From contig DAOOJE010000001.1 in the NCBI GenBank assembly GCA_035384965.1, forward strand, positions 124,001-188,000: a stretch of DNA of 64,000 nucleotides, given 5' to 3'. The notes under the pieces are model-generated. The model was not told the DNA's origin, searched no databases, and worked only from the letters and a program-made list of their open reading frames with translations. The DNA comes from JAAYVZ01 sp035384965 (GTDB lineage: Bacteria; Acidobacteriota; Thermoanaerobaculia; Thermoanaerobaculales; Thermoanaerobaculaceae). Both the position numbers and the translations under genes were made by a program. Positions 17,192 through 25,102 of this stretch are shown in pieces (positions within the stretch are counted from its first letter, which is position 1; every line of letters starts with the position of its first letter).

Positions 17192-17875
17192 CTACCGCGT
17201 GCCAGCGGTCACGATGATCGTGGTGCCGGTGCGGAACAGGTGGTGAATGCGGCGCGCGTCCTCGGCCGACATGAGCAGCGTCACCGCCGGGGCCAGGTCC
17301 ACTCCACGCCCGCGCCACCTCCGCCAGCCGTCCCCAATGGCGGCCGCCAGCAGCCGCAGGAAGCCCTGGGGGGGCAGCTGATCGGTGATCCACACATCCC
17401 ACCCGTTTTCCAGCTGCACACGGTAGGACACCGGGGGCTCGGGAAGGGGCGTCGGCGTCGGCGTGGGTCCGGGACTCGCCGGAGGCGGCTCTGGCGCCGG
17501 GTCCTCCTCGTCCTCCTTGGGCATCGGGCGGAGCTCGGTCGGTGCTATGATCTCGCGATCGCGGTCGCCGGGCCCCACCTTCACCACCCACCTCGCCGGC
17601 ACCGACGGCGCCGACGGAAGACTGCGGCCGAGCATGCGCTGCTGGCTCAGCAGCTCGACTCCGGTCAGGTTCACACGGTCGAGGGTGACGCCCCGCGCCC
17701 GCACCTCGAGCACCCGCTGCTCGGGGCTCAGCACGAGGTAGATGTCGGGCTTCCGGGCAGCCGACAGCTCGAGTTCGCGCGAGGCCACCTGGAGGGGGTC
17801 TGGCGGCTCGTTCCCCGCCCCTGCCAGCGCGGCGAAGGCGCTAGTACAGATACACGCGAGTACCAAGCGGCGCAT
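17192..17875 (-). CDS. secreted protein of unknown function with Pro-rich linker
   Basis: A 227-residue protein with a Sec signal peptide (MRRLVLACICTSAFAALAGA). The mature part has an N-terminal beta-rich segment (DIYLVLSPEQRVLEVRARGV), a proline- and threonine-rich spacer with the run PTPTPTPLPEPP, and a C-terminal alpha-beta segment (WRRWRGRGVDLAPAVTLLMS). I recognise no family. Its start overlaps the end of the upstream L,D-transpeptidase gene by 35 bases, so it is probably the last gene of that envelope operon and may work on the cell wall. Confidence 0.72.
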   Translation of the reverse strand: MRRLVLACICTSAFAALAGAGNEPPDPLQVASRELELSAARKPDIYLVLSPEQRVLEVRARGVTLDRVNLTGVELLSQQRMLGRSLPSAPSVPARWVVKVGPGDRDREIIAPTELRPMPKEDEEDPAPEPPPASPGPTPTPTPLPEPPVSYRVQLENGWDVWITDQLPPQGFLRLLAAAIGDGWRRWRGRGVDLAPAVTLLMSAEDARRIHHLFRTGTTIIVTAGTR

Positions 17876-18539
17876 TCTTGTAGACGAACTCCAGGTCCTC
17901 GTCCCCCAGCCGGACGCAGCCGTGGGTGACGCGACGGCCCAACAAGCTCTTGAACAGCGTGCCGTGGATGATGTAGCCGTCCCCCATGTACAGCCCGTAG
18001 TCGCCGAGCGACACGGTGTCCCAGCGCTCGGGCGAGCCGGGCGGGGGCGGCAGGTAACCCTCCTCGATGAACGCCCAGTCCGGCTTGGCCCACGGGGGGT
18101 CCTTCCGTTTCGACTCGATGATTCGCTCGCCCATCGGCGTGTCGAACACCCACTCGCGCCCGTTGCGCGGGTCGCGCAGCACCCGCCCGGTCCCTGTCGA
18201 GCACACGGCGGAGCGCAGCACCTTGCCGTCCTGGATCAGGTGCAGGCGGTTGCGGTAGGTGTCGATGACGATGTAGACCCCGCGAGGCGCCAGGCGCTGC
18301 AGCTCGGCCTCGGCGCGGGCGGCCCGCTTTTCGAGCCCGATACCGGAGCCCAGGCTGCCTGGCAGCACCGTCGTGAGTTCGAACGGCGTCGCCACCAGCG
18401 GGCGCCCGGCCCGCAGCAGCCCCAGACAGCTGCCGGAGAGCAGGAGCACCACCGCGAGCCCCAGCAACAACGGCCACAGCCGGCGGCGGGGCGGCTGCTC
18501 CACGCGAACCCCCAGCACCACACTGCCGTCAGCGCTCAT
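17841..18539 (-). CDS. membrane-anchored L,D-transpeptidase (YkuD domain)
   Basis: A 232-residue protein with a short cytoplasmic start, one membrane anchor (about residues 21-43) and a periplasmic YkuD domain. The active-site motif is intact: IIHGTLFKSLLGRRVTHGCVRL with the nucleophilic Cys in HGCVRL. Such enzymes make 3-3 cross-links in peptidoglycan or attach proteins to it. VYIVIDTYRNRLHLI is the typical first strand pair. The start overlaps the preceding transpeptidase gene by 11 bases, so the two are co-translated. Confidence 0.9.
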   Translation of the reverse strand: MSADGSVVLGVRVEQPPRRRLWPLLLGLAVVLLLSGSCLGLLRAGRPLVATPFELTTVLPGSLGSGIGLEKRAARAEAELQRLAPRGVYIVIDTYRNRLHLIQDGKVLRSAVCSTGTGRVLRDPRNGREWVFDTPMGERIIESKRKDPPWAKPDWAFIEEGYLPPPPGSPERWDTVSLGDYGLYMGDGYIIHGTLFKSLLGRRVTHGCVRLGDEDLEFVYKNAPLGTRVYLY

Positions 18540-19602
18540 AGGTCCCCACGATCGTCACCGGGGTCCCCACCCGCGCCAGCGCGTAGACGCGGTCCATGTC
18601 GGGATTGGAGAGCGCCACGCAGCCGTCGGTCCAGTCCGAACCCTCTCCGCCGCCCCCGTGGATCTCGATGAGGCTGCCGATACCGACTCGGTGGGGAATC
18701 AGGCCCCGGGTCTTGCCGAGGGCGAATCGCATCCTGTCCTCGTCATTAGGATAGTCGATGAGGAGCGCCTTGTAGAAGCGCGTGTGGCGTCCTTCCTTGC
18801 GCTGCACGACTCGGTAGCGGCCCTCCGGCGTGGCGCGGTCGCCGGCGTGTTCCTTGCGGCGCAGGCCGTTGGCCCCCAGTTCGGCACGGAAGCTGCCCAC
18901 TTCCTTGCCTGCCTCGTACACCACCACGCGCCGCCGCAGCTTGTCGACGACGATCGCCACTGACCCCTCGTTCCGGGAAGCCTCGATGGTCTCGGCCACC
19001 CACCTCCGCCACTGGCGCCGCAGCGCCGGGTCGGAAAAGCGCGCGTGCAGCGCCGACCAGCCGGCATGGATCTCGGCGCAGTCCTGCCGCGCTGCCTCGA
19101 GCTCGGCGACAGCGGAGGCATGCGCGCCGGCCCGCGCCAGGCGCTCGGCAGTGGCGAGCCGGTTTGCGGCTCGCTCCATCGCCGCGGCTTCCCGCCGGCC
19201 CATCCCCGCTTCCCGGATCTCGGCCCGGGCGCGCGCCACGTCGTCTCTCACCGTCTGCAGGAGGTCGTGTGTGCGCTCCCGGGCGGCGCCGCGAGCCGCC
19301 CGCGCCTGCCTTGCGGCCTCGGCCGCCGCCCGCATGGCTCGGGCCCAGGCGGCCTCGGATCTCCCCACGCTGCCTTCCCACCACGGCGTCGCCGCTTCCG
19401 CCGCGCTCGCCACCTCGGCCTCGCCGAGCAGCCGCTCGAGCTGCCTCGCCTTTTCGGGGAACTCCTGCCGGACGAGCCGGATGGCCCGCCCGAGCGCGGC
19501 GCGGAAGCCCGAGACGTCGGCCGGCTCCCGCCGGCTGCAGGCGGTCGCCGCCACCGCGGCCAGCACGAGAAGGCTTGAAAGCAACAACCGGCGGTGAGAC
19601 AC
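18529..19602 (-). CDS. lipoprotein L,D-transpeptidase with coiled-coil N-terminal region
   Basis: A 357-residue lipoprotein. GTG 19602 gives an ideal signal (MSHRRLLLSSLLVLAAV) with lipobox ATAC; a start 39 bases upstream at 19641 would add 13 residues and overlap the previous gene. Residues about 30-180 are Ala/Arg-rich helices likely to form a coiled coil. The C-terminal YkuD domain starts at VAIVVDKLRRRVVVYEAGKE, and the active site is IEIHGGGGEGSDWTDGCVAL with the Cys in DGCVAL. The GTG lies in a strong hairpin (19584-19612). It is the second gene of the leftward envelope group. Confidence 0.85.
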   Translation of the reverse strand: MSHRRLLLSSLLVLAAVAATACSRREPADVSGFRAALGRAIRLVRQEFPEKARQLERLLGEAEVASAAEAATPWWEGSVGRSEAAWARAMRAAAEAARQARAARGAARERTHDLLQTVRDDVARARAEIREAGMGRREAAAMERAANRLATAERLARAGAHASAVAELEAARQDCAEIHAGWSALHARFSDPALRRQWRRWVAETIEASRNEGSVAIVVDKLRRRVVVYEAGKEVGSFRAELGANGLRRKEHAGDRATPEGRYRVVQRKEGRHTRFYKALLIDYPNDEDRMRFALGKTRGLIPHRVGIGSLIEIHGGGGEGSDWTDGCVALSNPDMDRVYALARVGTPVTIVGTYER

Positions 19603-19612
19603 CGCCGGTTGT
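19584..19612 (-). terminator. 13-bp stem hairpin after the lipoprotein gene, covering the next start codon
   Basis: Arms ACAACCGGCGGTG (19584-19596) and CACCGCCGGTTGT (19600-19612) pair perfectly around a 3-base loop, followed on the minus strand by TTGCTTTC. It lies about 22 bases past the lipoprotein stop and contains the GTG proposed for the transpeptidase gene. It may terminate part of the lipoprotein transcripts or mask the start codon. Confidence 0.5.
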
Positions 19613-19634
19613 CGTGAGGTCTCGAGTCGAGACG

Positions 19635-20243
19635 TCAGCACTTGATCTTGGTCTTGGCGGCGTTGAGCTCGCTCACCATCGCGTCGACCTGGCCCTTGAG
19701 GGCGTCAGCCTGCGCCTTGGCGCCGAGGTAGTCCTCGCGGCCGAACTTGCCGTCGAGATCGGTGACCTGGTTGGCGTACCCGTCCAGGTTCCCCTTCATC
19801 ATCTCGAGGTCCTTCTTCATGTCCTTGGGCTTGCGACGGCACTTCTCCAACGCGGCGAAAACCTCGTTGGCCGAAGCGACGGCGGCCTTCACGCCCTCGA
19901 TGGCGGCCGCGGCCTCGTTCTTCGCCTTTTCCTTGCCGGCGATCCCCGCATCCTTCGCGGTGTTGGCGGCGTTGGTGGCGTCGGCGATGAGCTGCTTGGC
20001 CTTGGTGTAGGAGCGGAAGAGGGCGAACTTGGCCTGCTGGGCCTCGAGCTCGGCGTTGACCGCGTTCATCGCGGCCTGGGCGCGGTCCCACTCTCCCGTC
20101 GCGTACTTGGGCGCCTCGGCCTGTTCGGCGGCCGCGAGGGCGGCCTTGGCAGCATCGATTTCCTGCTGCGGCGGCTTCGCGCAGCCAACGGCCACGATGG
20201 CCACGACCAACAGCATCACACCAACAAACAGGTTCCTACGCAT
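19635..20243 (-). CDS. small helical envelope lipoprotein
   Basis: A 202-residue lipoprotein: ATG 20243 behind AGGAGG and AAGGAG, then MRRNLFVGVMLLVVAIVAVGC with lipobox VAVGC. The mature protein is almost entirely Ala/Lys/Glu-rich helix (for example EIDAAKAALAAAEQAEAPKY), like DUF4398-type or Lpp-like envelope spacers, and ends in a C-terminal Cys. It has a strong promoter and a leader of about 200 bases. The expression signals and abundant-lipoprotein character suggest a structural envelope protein. Followed by two L,D-transpeptidases, it could be a substrate for attachment to peptidoglycan, but that is inference. Confidence 0.82.
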   Translation of the reverse strand: MRRNLFVGVMLLVVAIVAVGCAKPPQQEIDAAKAALAAAEQAEAPKYATGEWDRAQAAMNAVNAELEAQQAKFALFRSYTKAKQLIADATNAANTAKDAGIAGKEKAKNEAAAAIEGVKAAVASANEVFAALEKCRRKPKDMKKDLEMMKGNLDGYANQVTDLDGKFGREDYLGAKAQADALKGQVDAMVSELNAAKTKIKC

Positions 20244-20318
20244 CGATTTCTCCTTTCCTCCTGGCGAGGAGGGCATTCTTCCAGAACGCCCCAAAAAGAC
20301 TCTTGATCTGGTTTGTGG

Positions 20319-20341
20319 GATCCGATCGCCTCGATCGGATC
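20319..20341 (-). repeat. hairpin in the lipoprotein mRNA leader
   Basis: Arms GATCCGATCG (20319-20328) and CGATCGGATC (20332-20341) form a perfect 10-bp stem with a 3-base loop inside the leader. A TTTTT run follows about 20 bases later on the minus strand. A second short stem (CCTCC 20257-20261 with GGAGG 20268-20272) can pair with the ribosome site. Confidence 0.5.
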
Positions 20342-20450
20342 TGGTCTACCGGTTGCCCGAGCGCGGTGGGAGCGCCTGACATGCACTCCGCTTCTCTACG
20401 AGCGGGCCACACCTCCACGAGGGGCACATCCGACACCCTCTGGGCCGCGT

Positions 20451-20479
20451 GTTATATGCCCTTTGCCGCCGGTTGTCAA
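20451..20479 (-). promoter_or_regulatory. strong sigma70 promoter for the lipoprotein gene
   Basis: On the minus strand, TTGACA (20479-20474), 17-base spacer and TATAAC (20456-20451). Transcription should start near 20444, giving an unusually long leader of about 200 bases before the ATG at 20243. No protein-coding sequence is evident in the 353-base gap 20244-20596; it holds this promoter, the leader hairpins and the rightward promoter of the next gene. Confidence 0.78.
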
Positions 20480-20547
20480 GCACGATGGGCGCCACCCGCC
20501 CCAGGTCGGCCGGTGTGTGCCCCGTCACCTCCGGTACGGGCTGCGTC

Positions 20548-20576
20548 TTGCCTGCGCCGGCCGCGCCCGATACGAT
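20548..20576 (+). promoter_or_regulatory. possible promoter for the DUF4097 gene
   Basis: TTGCCT (20548-20553), a 17-base spacer and TACGAT (20571-20576), each four of six to consensus, place a start near 20583, just before the GGAGG ribosome site at 20588. Confidence 0.38.
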
Positions 20577-20596
20577 GGCCCGTCAGCGGAGGATCT

Positions 20597-21520
20597 ATGC
20601 GCACGCTCGTCATCTCGATGCTGGTGCTGGCCGTCGGCGCGGCGGCCGGGGCGGCCGAGAGGCGCGAGGAGATCTCGCGCGCCTTCCCCGCGCCCGCGGG
20701 CAAGCTCGTGCTCGTGGACGCCGGCCCTCTCGATCTCGTGGTGAGGGTGGCCGAGATCACGGAAATCCGCGTCAAGGTCGAACTCGTGGCCGGGGCGTTC
20801 AGGGAGGCGCAGGCCACCGCCTGGATCGAGGCCCACCGGCCGACACTCGAGGACCGTGAGGGCGAGCTGCGGCTCGTCGCCCCCGACCCGGGGGGCGTGA
20901 AGCTCTTCAAGGGCGTCCTGGTGAGCCGCGCCCGGGTCGAACTCGTGATTCCCCCGACGGTCAGGGCCGATCTCTCGACCAGCTCCGGAAACCTGCGTGC
21001 CGAAGGCGAGTTCGGGGCCAGCCGTCCGCTCCGGCTGCGGGCGGCGTCGGGTGACATCGAGCTCGTGGGTTGGGCCCCGGAGGTGGAGGCCCGCACGACG
21101 TCGGGCAGCCTCCTGATCCGGGCCACGAGAGCGCTCGAACGGGCCCTCGCCCGCAGCGCCTCGGGCAACGTCGTGCTCACCGGGGGCGCGAGGGCGCTGC
21201 GCGCCGACACCACGAGCGGGCAGGTGCGTGCCGAGGGGTTGCTGGGGTCGGTGGCCGTCGCCACCTCAAGCGGCGCTGTCACGCTCCGGTTCGACGCTCT
21301 CGCCGGCACCGACGAGGTCAGCGTCGCCACGACCTCGGGCCGGGTGCGGCTGGTCCTCCCTCCGGGCACACAGCCCGGGGGCGAGCTGGCCTCATCGAGA
21401 GGCGAGATTCGGTCCGAGCACCCCGGCGAGGCCGAGCCCAGGGGCAGCAAGGTGCGCCTCGCAGGAGGGGGACCGCGCGTCAGCATCAGCACCACGTCGG
21501 GCAAGATCGAGCTGTTGTGA
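20597..21520 (+). CDS. exported DUF4097 beta-helix protein
   Basis: A 307-residue protein with a Sec signal peptide (MRTLVISMLVLAVGAAAGA). The body is a run of short beta-repeats with Thr/Ser-Ser-Gly turns (STSSGNLRAEGEF, ARTTSGSLLIRA, ADTTSGQVRAEG, VATSSGAVTLRF, VATTSGRVRLVLP), the DUF4097 right-handed beta-helix pattern. Biochemical role unknown; family members are often near anti-sigma or PspC-type genes, but none is adjacent here. The start is ATG 20597 with GGAGG at 20588-20592. Confidence 0.85.
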   Translation: MRTLVISMLVLAVGAAAGAAERREEISRAFPAPAGKLVLVDAGPLDLVVRVAEITEIRVKVELVAGAFREAQATAWIEAHRPTLEDREGELRLVAPDPGGVKLFKGVLVSRARVELVIPPTVRADLSTSSGNLRAEGEFGASRPLRLRAASGDIELVGWAPEVEARTTSGSLLIRATRALERALARSASGNVVLTGGARALRADTTSGQVRAEGLLGSVAVATSSGAVTLRFDALAGTDEVSVATTSGRVRLVLPPGTQPGGELASSRGEIRSEHPGEAEPRGSKVRLAGGGPRVSISTTSGKIELL

Positions 21521-21553
21521 GCGCCTGCCGGCAGTGCGGCGCGGTGCCGGCGG

Positions 21554-21562
21554 TGGCATAAT
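21554..21562 (+). promoter_or_regulatory. possible extended -10 promoter of the kinase gene
   Basis: TGGCATAAT (21554-21562) fits an extended -10 with no useful -35. It would give a start near 21569, upstream of the kinase GTG at 21641. Confidence 0.3.
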
Positions 21563-21640
21563 GGCCAGGCGATTCGCGGCGTGGATGGAGATGGACGGGC
21601 GACGGGGCAACGCGGCAGCCGACGAGACGAACGGGGACCG

Positions 21641-24600
21641 GTGAGCACGATCGAGCACATCGAGGGCAAGTACGAGATCCTCGAGAAGATCAAGGAGGGG
21701 GGGATGGGGGCGATCTACAAGGTCCGCCACCGCCTCCTCGACGAGATCCGCGTCATCAAGATCCTGCGCCCGCAACTCGAGGGCGATCAGGACATCAGGC
21801 AGCGGTTCACGCAGGAAGCGCGGGTCGCGATCCGTCTCCGCCACCCCAACATCGCACAGCTCTACGACTTCTCCGTCGACGACGAGGGCAACGCCTACAT
21901 CGTCATGGAGTTCATCGACGGCATCACGCTCGAGGAGCTGCTCGGCCGGCTGGGCCCACCTTCGGTAGGGGCGGCGATCGAGATCATGCGCCAGTCGCTG
22001 GCCGCGCTCGGTCACCTCCACAAGAAGGGCATCGTCCATCGCGACATCGCCCCCGACAACCTGATGCTCACCCGCACCGACGAGGAGCCCCTGCTGGTCA
22101 AGCTCATCGACATGGGGATCGCCAAGGTCCTCAAGGGCTCGTCGGCGCAGACGGTGGCCGGCACGTTCTTGGGCAAGGTCCGCTACTCGTCGCCCGAGCA
22201 GCTCAAGGGCGAGGGCGACAGGATCGACGCCCGCAGCGACATCTACTCGCTGGGCGTCGTCTTCTACGAGCTGCTGACCAGCCGCAGCCCGTTCAAGGCC
22301 AGCACCGTCCCCACCCTGGTCGCGGCGCACCTCTACAACCAGCCGCTGCCGTTCGCGGAAACCGATCCCGAGCGCCGCATCCCGGAGGAGCTCGGCGCTG
22401 TCGTCCTGCGGGCCCTCGCCAAGGAGCAGGCCGACCGCTTCCCGGGGACCGACGCCATGAGCGACGCCCTCGCCGCCCTCGCCACCCGCCATCCGTTCGA
22501 CCCCGCGGACGTCGCCCGCGCCTTCGTGATGCCGGACGGCCCCACGGACCGCATCCACATCCCCAAGCCGGGCTCGACCCAGAACCGCCTCGACCGGCAG
22601 TTCGTGGCGGGAACGACCCCGCGGCCTCAGGAAGTACCCACGACCGCGATGCCGCGAGCCGAGGACGGTGCGCCGCCGACGGCGGCCGGGGCGGGCGAGG
22701 ACCTGCCTCCGAAACCTGCGCGAGAGTCGACGATGGCCCGCCAGATCAGCTCGTTTCTGGCCTCGGCCGAGAAGCTCATCGACCTCGGACAAATCGAGGA
22801 GGCCAGGCTGCAGATCGGCACCGTCCTGCAGCTCGACCCCGAAAACCCGAAGGCGATGCGGCTGCTGGAAAAGGCCGACGCCCACACCACCGCACACCCG
22901 ATCGCTCCGTCGACCACGCAGGTGCTGGCGATGGCGATGGCCGAGGCCGAGGCGTTGCTCGCCCGCGGCGAACTCGGAGCCGCCCTCGAGCTGGTGGACA
23001 AGGTCGAGCGCGAGCAAGGCGTGAGTCGGGCGCTGGAGGACATCCGGGCCCGCATTGCCAAGCGAGAACAGCAGCTGGCCCGGGACCGGGCGCTCAAGCA
23101 TGCCGACGAGCTGCTGCACGCCGACCGGCCGGCCGAGGCCGTGGCCCGCCTCGAGGAGTTCCTCGCCGCTGCCGGCGCCCGGGACCGCAAGGTCGAGAAC
23201 CTGCTCCAGCGGGCTCAGACCGCCCTCAGGGAGCAGGAGGAGGCGCAGCTCCGGCAAAAGGCCCTGGAGGATGCCGAGGGTGCGGTCCAGCTCGCCATCG
23301 AGAGCGAGGATTTTGCCGCGGCACGCGAGATCCTGGCCGCCGCCCGCGAGCGATGCGGCGAGCTGTCCGAACTGGAGGCGATGGACCGGCGCATCACCGA
23401 GGCCGAGCAGCGCAAGATCGAGTCGGACGTGCTCTCACTGCTCTCCGAGGCCCGGGCACTGGCCGACGAGGCGCGCTACGACGAGGCCATCGACACCCTC
23501 GAACACGCCCTCGCCCTGAGGCCGGAGGACGACGGCATCCGCCGCGCTCTGGCTGCGACACAGCGCGCGCAGAAGCGCTGGGAGCGCGAACGCGAGCTGC
23601 AGCGCGCCGCGGCCGAGGCGGCTGCCCGGGTGCGCGAGCTGCTGGCCGAAGGCAGGCTCGACGAGGCGGCGCAGCAGCTGGACGCCGCGTGCGAGGCGGC
23701 CGGCGAGACCGCGGAGCTCGCCGAGGTGCGCGCCGAGCTCGCCGGGGCGCGGCAGAAGGAGGCGCGGCGCCGGGTGAGGGCGCTGCTGCGTGAGGCCGCT
23801 CGCTGCGTGGAGCAGAACGCGTTCCCCGCCGCGATCGAGCACCTCGAGGAGGCGGCGGCCCTGGCGCCCGATGACGAGGAGATCCCCGCCATCCTGGCCA
23901 AGACCAGGCAGGCGCAGGCCGAGTACGAAGAAGCGCAGCGGCGGCAGGCTGCGGTACAGGCGGCCGTCAAGGAGGTGCGCTTCCTCCTCCAGGGCGGCCG
24001 GCTGGACGCGGCCGAGGAACGCCTGGCCCGCGCCCTCGTCGAGTGCGGCGACGCCATGGAGCTGTCCGCCTTGCGGCAGCGCCTCGGCGCGCTCCGGCTC
24101 CAGGAGCGAGAGGCGCACGTCAAGCTCCTGCTGCGCGAGGCAGCCGGCTGCGTCGAGGCGTTTCACTTCGCCGAGGCCATCACGAAGCTCGAGGAGGCCT
24201 TGCGCCTCAAGCCGGGCGACGCCACGCTCCTGGAAATCCAGGGCAAGATGCAGACGGCCTGGCGAGAACACGAGGAGGCCGAGCGCCGCCGCCGCGCCCG
24301 CGAGGAGGCGGCCGCCGGCATCGAGCGCCTGCTCGAAGCCGGGGACCTCGATCGCGCCGCTCTCCGGCTCGAGGCCTGCGCCTCCCACCTCGGCGAGGAA
24401 GGGCCGCTGGCAGGGCTGCGCGGCCGCGTCGAGGCCGCCGTTACCGCGCAGCGGGCCGAGGAGGAGCGGCTGGCGTTTCTGGTCAGCGAGGCTCGCCGCG
24501 CCCTCGCGGCCCAGGATCCGGACCGCGCGCTGCCGCTGCTCGAAGAGGCGACCGGCCTGCGAGTGGCCAGCCCCGAGGTGACGGTGTTGCTCGCCGAGGC

Positions 24601-25102
24601 CCAGGCGCAGCTCAACCGCCTCTCCGAACAGCGCAAGCGCATGCAGGAGTTGCTCGAGGCCGCCGCCACCGTGGAGCTGCGGCTGCAGACCGGCGAGCTC
24701 GACGAGGCCGAGCGGGTGTTGGCGCTGGCCGAGAAGATGTTCGGCGGGGAGGCGGCGATCCGCGGGCTCCGCCTGCGCTACGAGCACCAGCGGGCCCGGT
24801 CCCGCGAGCTCAGGCTTGCGGCGCTGCTCGAGCAGGCCCGAGCCATGGCAGCGGCCGAACAGTTCGAGAAGGCCATCCTCGAGACCCAGCAGGCCCAGAG
24901 CCTGGAGCCTGCCAATCAGGAGGTCCGGGACCTGCTCGCCGAGCTTCCGCGGCGACAGGCGGCCGCCAGCGTGGAGAACCTGCTGTTGCGCGGCTCGCTC
25001 GACGAGGCGGGCCGGGCGCTGGCGCTGGCCGAGAAGCTGTACGGCGCGGCCGACCCCTTGCTCGCTCCGCTGCGCACCCGCCTCGAACAGCGTCGGCGCT
25101 AG
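21641..25102 (+). CDS. Ser/Thr protein kinase with long TPR-like helical tail
   Basis: A 1153-residue protein. Residues 1 to about 290 are a Hanks-type kinase domain: Gly loop EGGMGAIY, Lys40 in RVIKIL, Asp135 in VHRDIAPDN and a DMG (157-159) in place of DFG. The usual Lys two residues after the catalytic Asp is Ala137 (HRDIAP rather than HRDLKP), which may weaken activity. There is no clear membrane segment. About 750 residues of Ala/Glu/Arg-rich helical repeats follow (LLAEGRLDEAAQQLDAACEAAGE and many relatives), resembling TPR pairs. GTG 21641 is chosen from domain position; ATG 21581 would add 20 residues. The stop shares CTAG with the convergent M14 gene. Confidence 0.87.
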   Translation: MSTIEHIEGKYEILEKIKEGGMGAIYKVRHRLLDEIRVIKILRPQLEGDQDIRQRFTQEARVAIRLRHPNIAQLYDFSVDDEGNAYIVMEFIDGITLEELLGRLGPPSVGAAIEIMRQSLAALGHLHKKGIVHRDIAPDNLMLTRTDEEPLLVKLIDMGIAKVLKGSSAQTVAGTFLGKVRYSSPEQLKGEGDRIDARSDIYSLGVVFYELLTSRSPFKASTVPTLVAAHLYNQPLPFAETDPERRIPEELGAVVLRALAKEQADRFPGTDAMSDALAALATRHPFDPADVARAFVMPDGPTDRIHIPKPGSTQNRLDRQFVAGTTPRPQEVPTTAMPRAEDGAPPTAAGAGEDLPPKPARESTMARQISSFLASAEKLIDLGQIEEARLQIGTVLQLDPENPKAMRLLEKADAHTTAHPIAPSTTQVLAMAMAEAEALLARGELGAALELVDKVEREQGVSRALEDIRARIAKREQQLARDRALKHADELLHADRPAEAVARLEEFLAAAGARDRKVENLLQRAQTALREQEEAQLRQKALEDAEGAVQLAIESEDFAAAREILAAARERCGELSELEAMDRRITEAEQRKIESDVLSLLSEARALADEARYDEAIDTLEHALALRPEDDGIRRALAATQRAQKRWERERELQRAAAEAAARVRELLAEGRLDEAAQQLDAACEAAGETAELAEVRAELAGARQKEARRRVRALLREAARCVEQNAFPAAIEHLEEAAALAPDDEEIPAILAKTRQAQAEYEEAQRRQAAVQAAVKEVRFLLQGGRLDAAEERLARALVECGDAMELSALRQRLGALRLQEREAHVKLLLREAAGCVEAFHFAEAITKLEEALRLKPGDATLLEIQGKMQTAWREHEEAERRRRAREEAAAGIERLLEAGDLDRAALRLEACASHLGEEGPLAGLRGRVEAAVTAQRAEEERLAFLVSEARRALAAQDPDRALPLLEEATGLRVASPEVTVLLAEAQAQLNRLSEQRKRMQELLEAAATVELRLQTGELDEAERVLALAEKMFGGEAAIRGLRLRYEHQRARSRELRLAALLEQARAMAAAEQFEKAILETQQAQSLEPANQEVRDLLAELPRRQAAASVENLLLRGSLDEAGRALALAEKLYGAADPLLAPLRTRLEQRRR

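Noticed and set aside
23000..25000. Repeat array suggestive of tandem DNA repeats
   Set aside because: The periodicity comes from diverged helical protein repeats in the kinase tail; no identical DNA units or spacers, so not CRISPR or satellite DNA.
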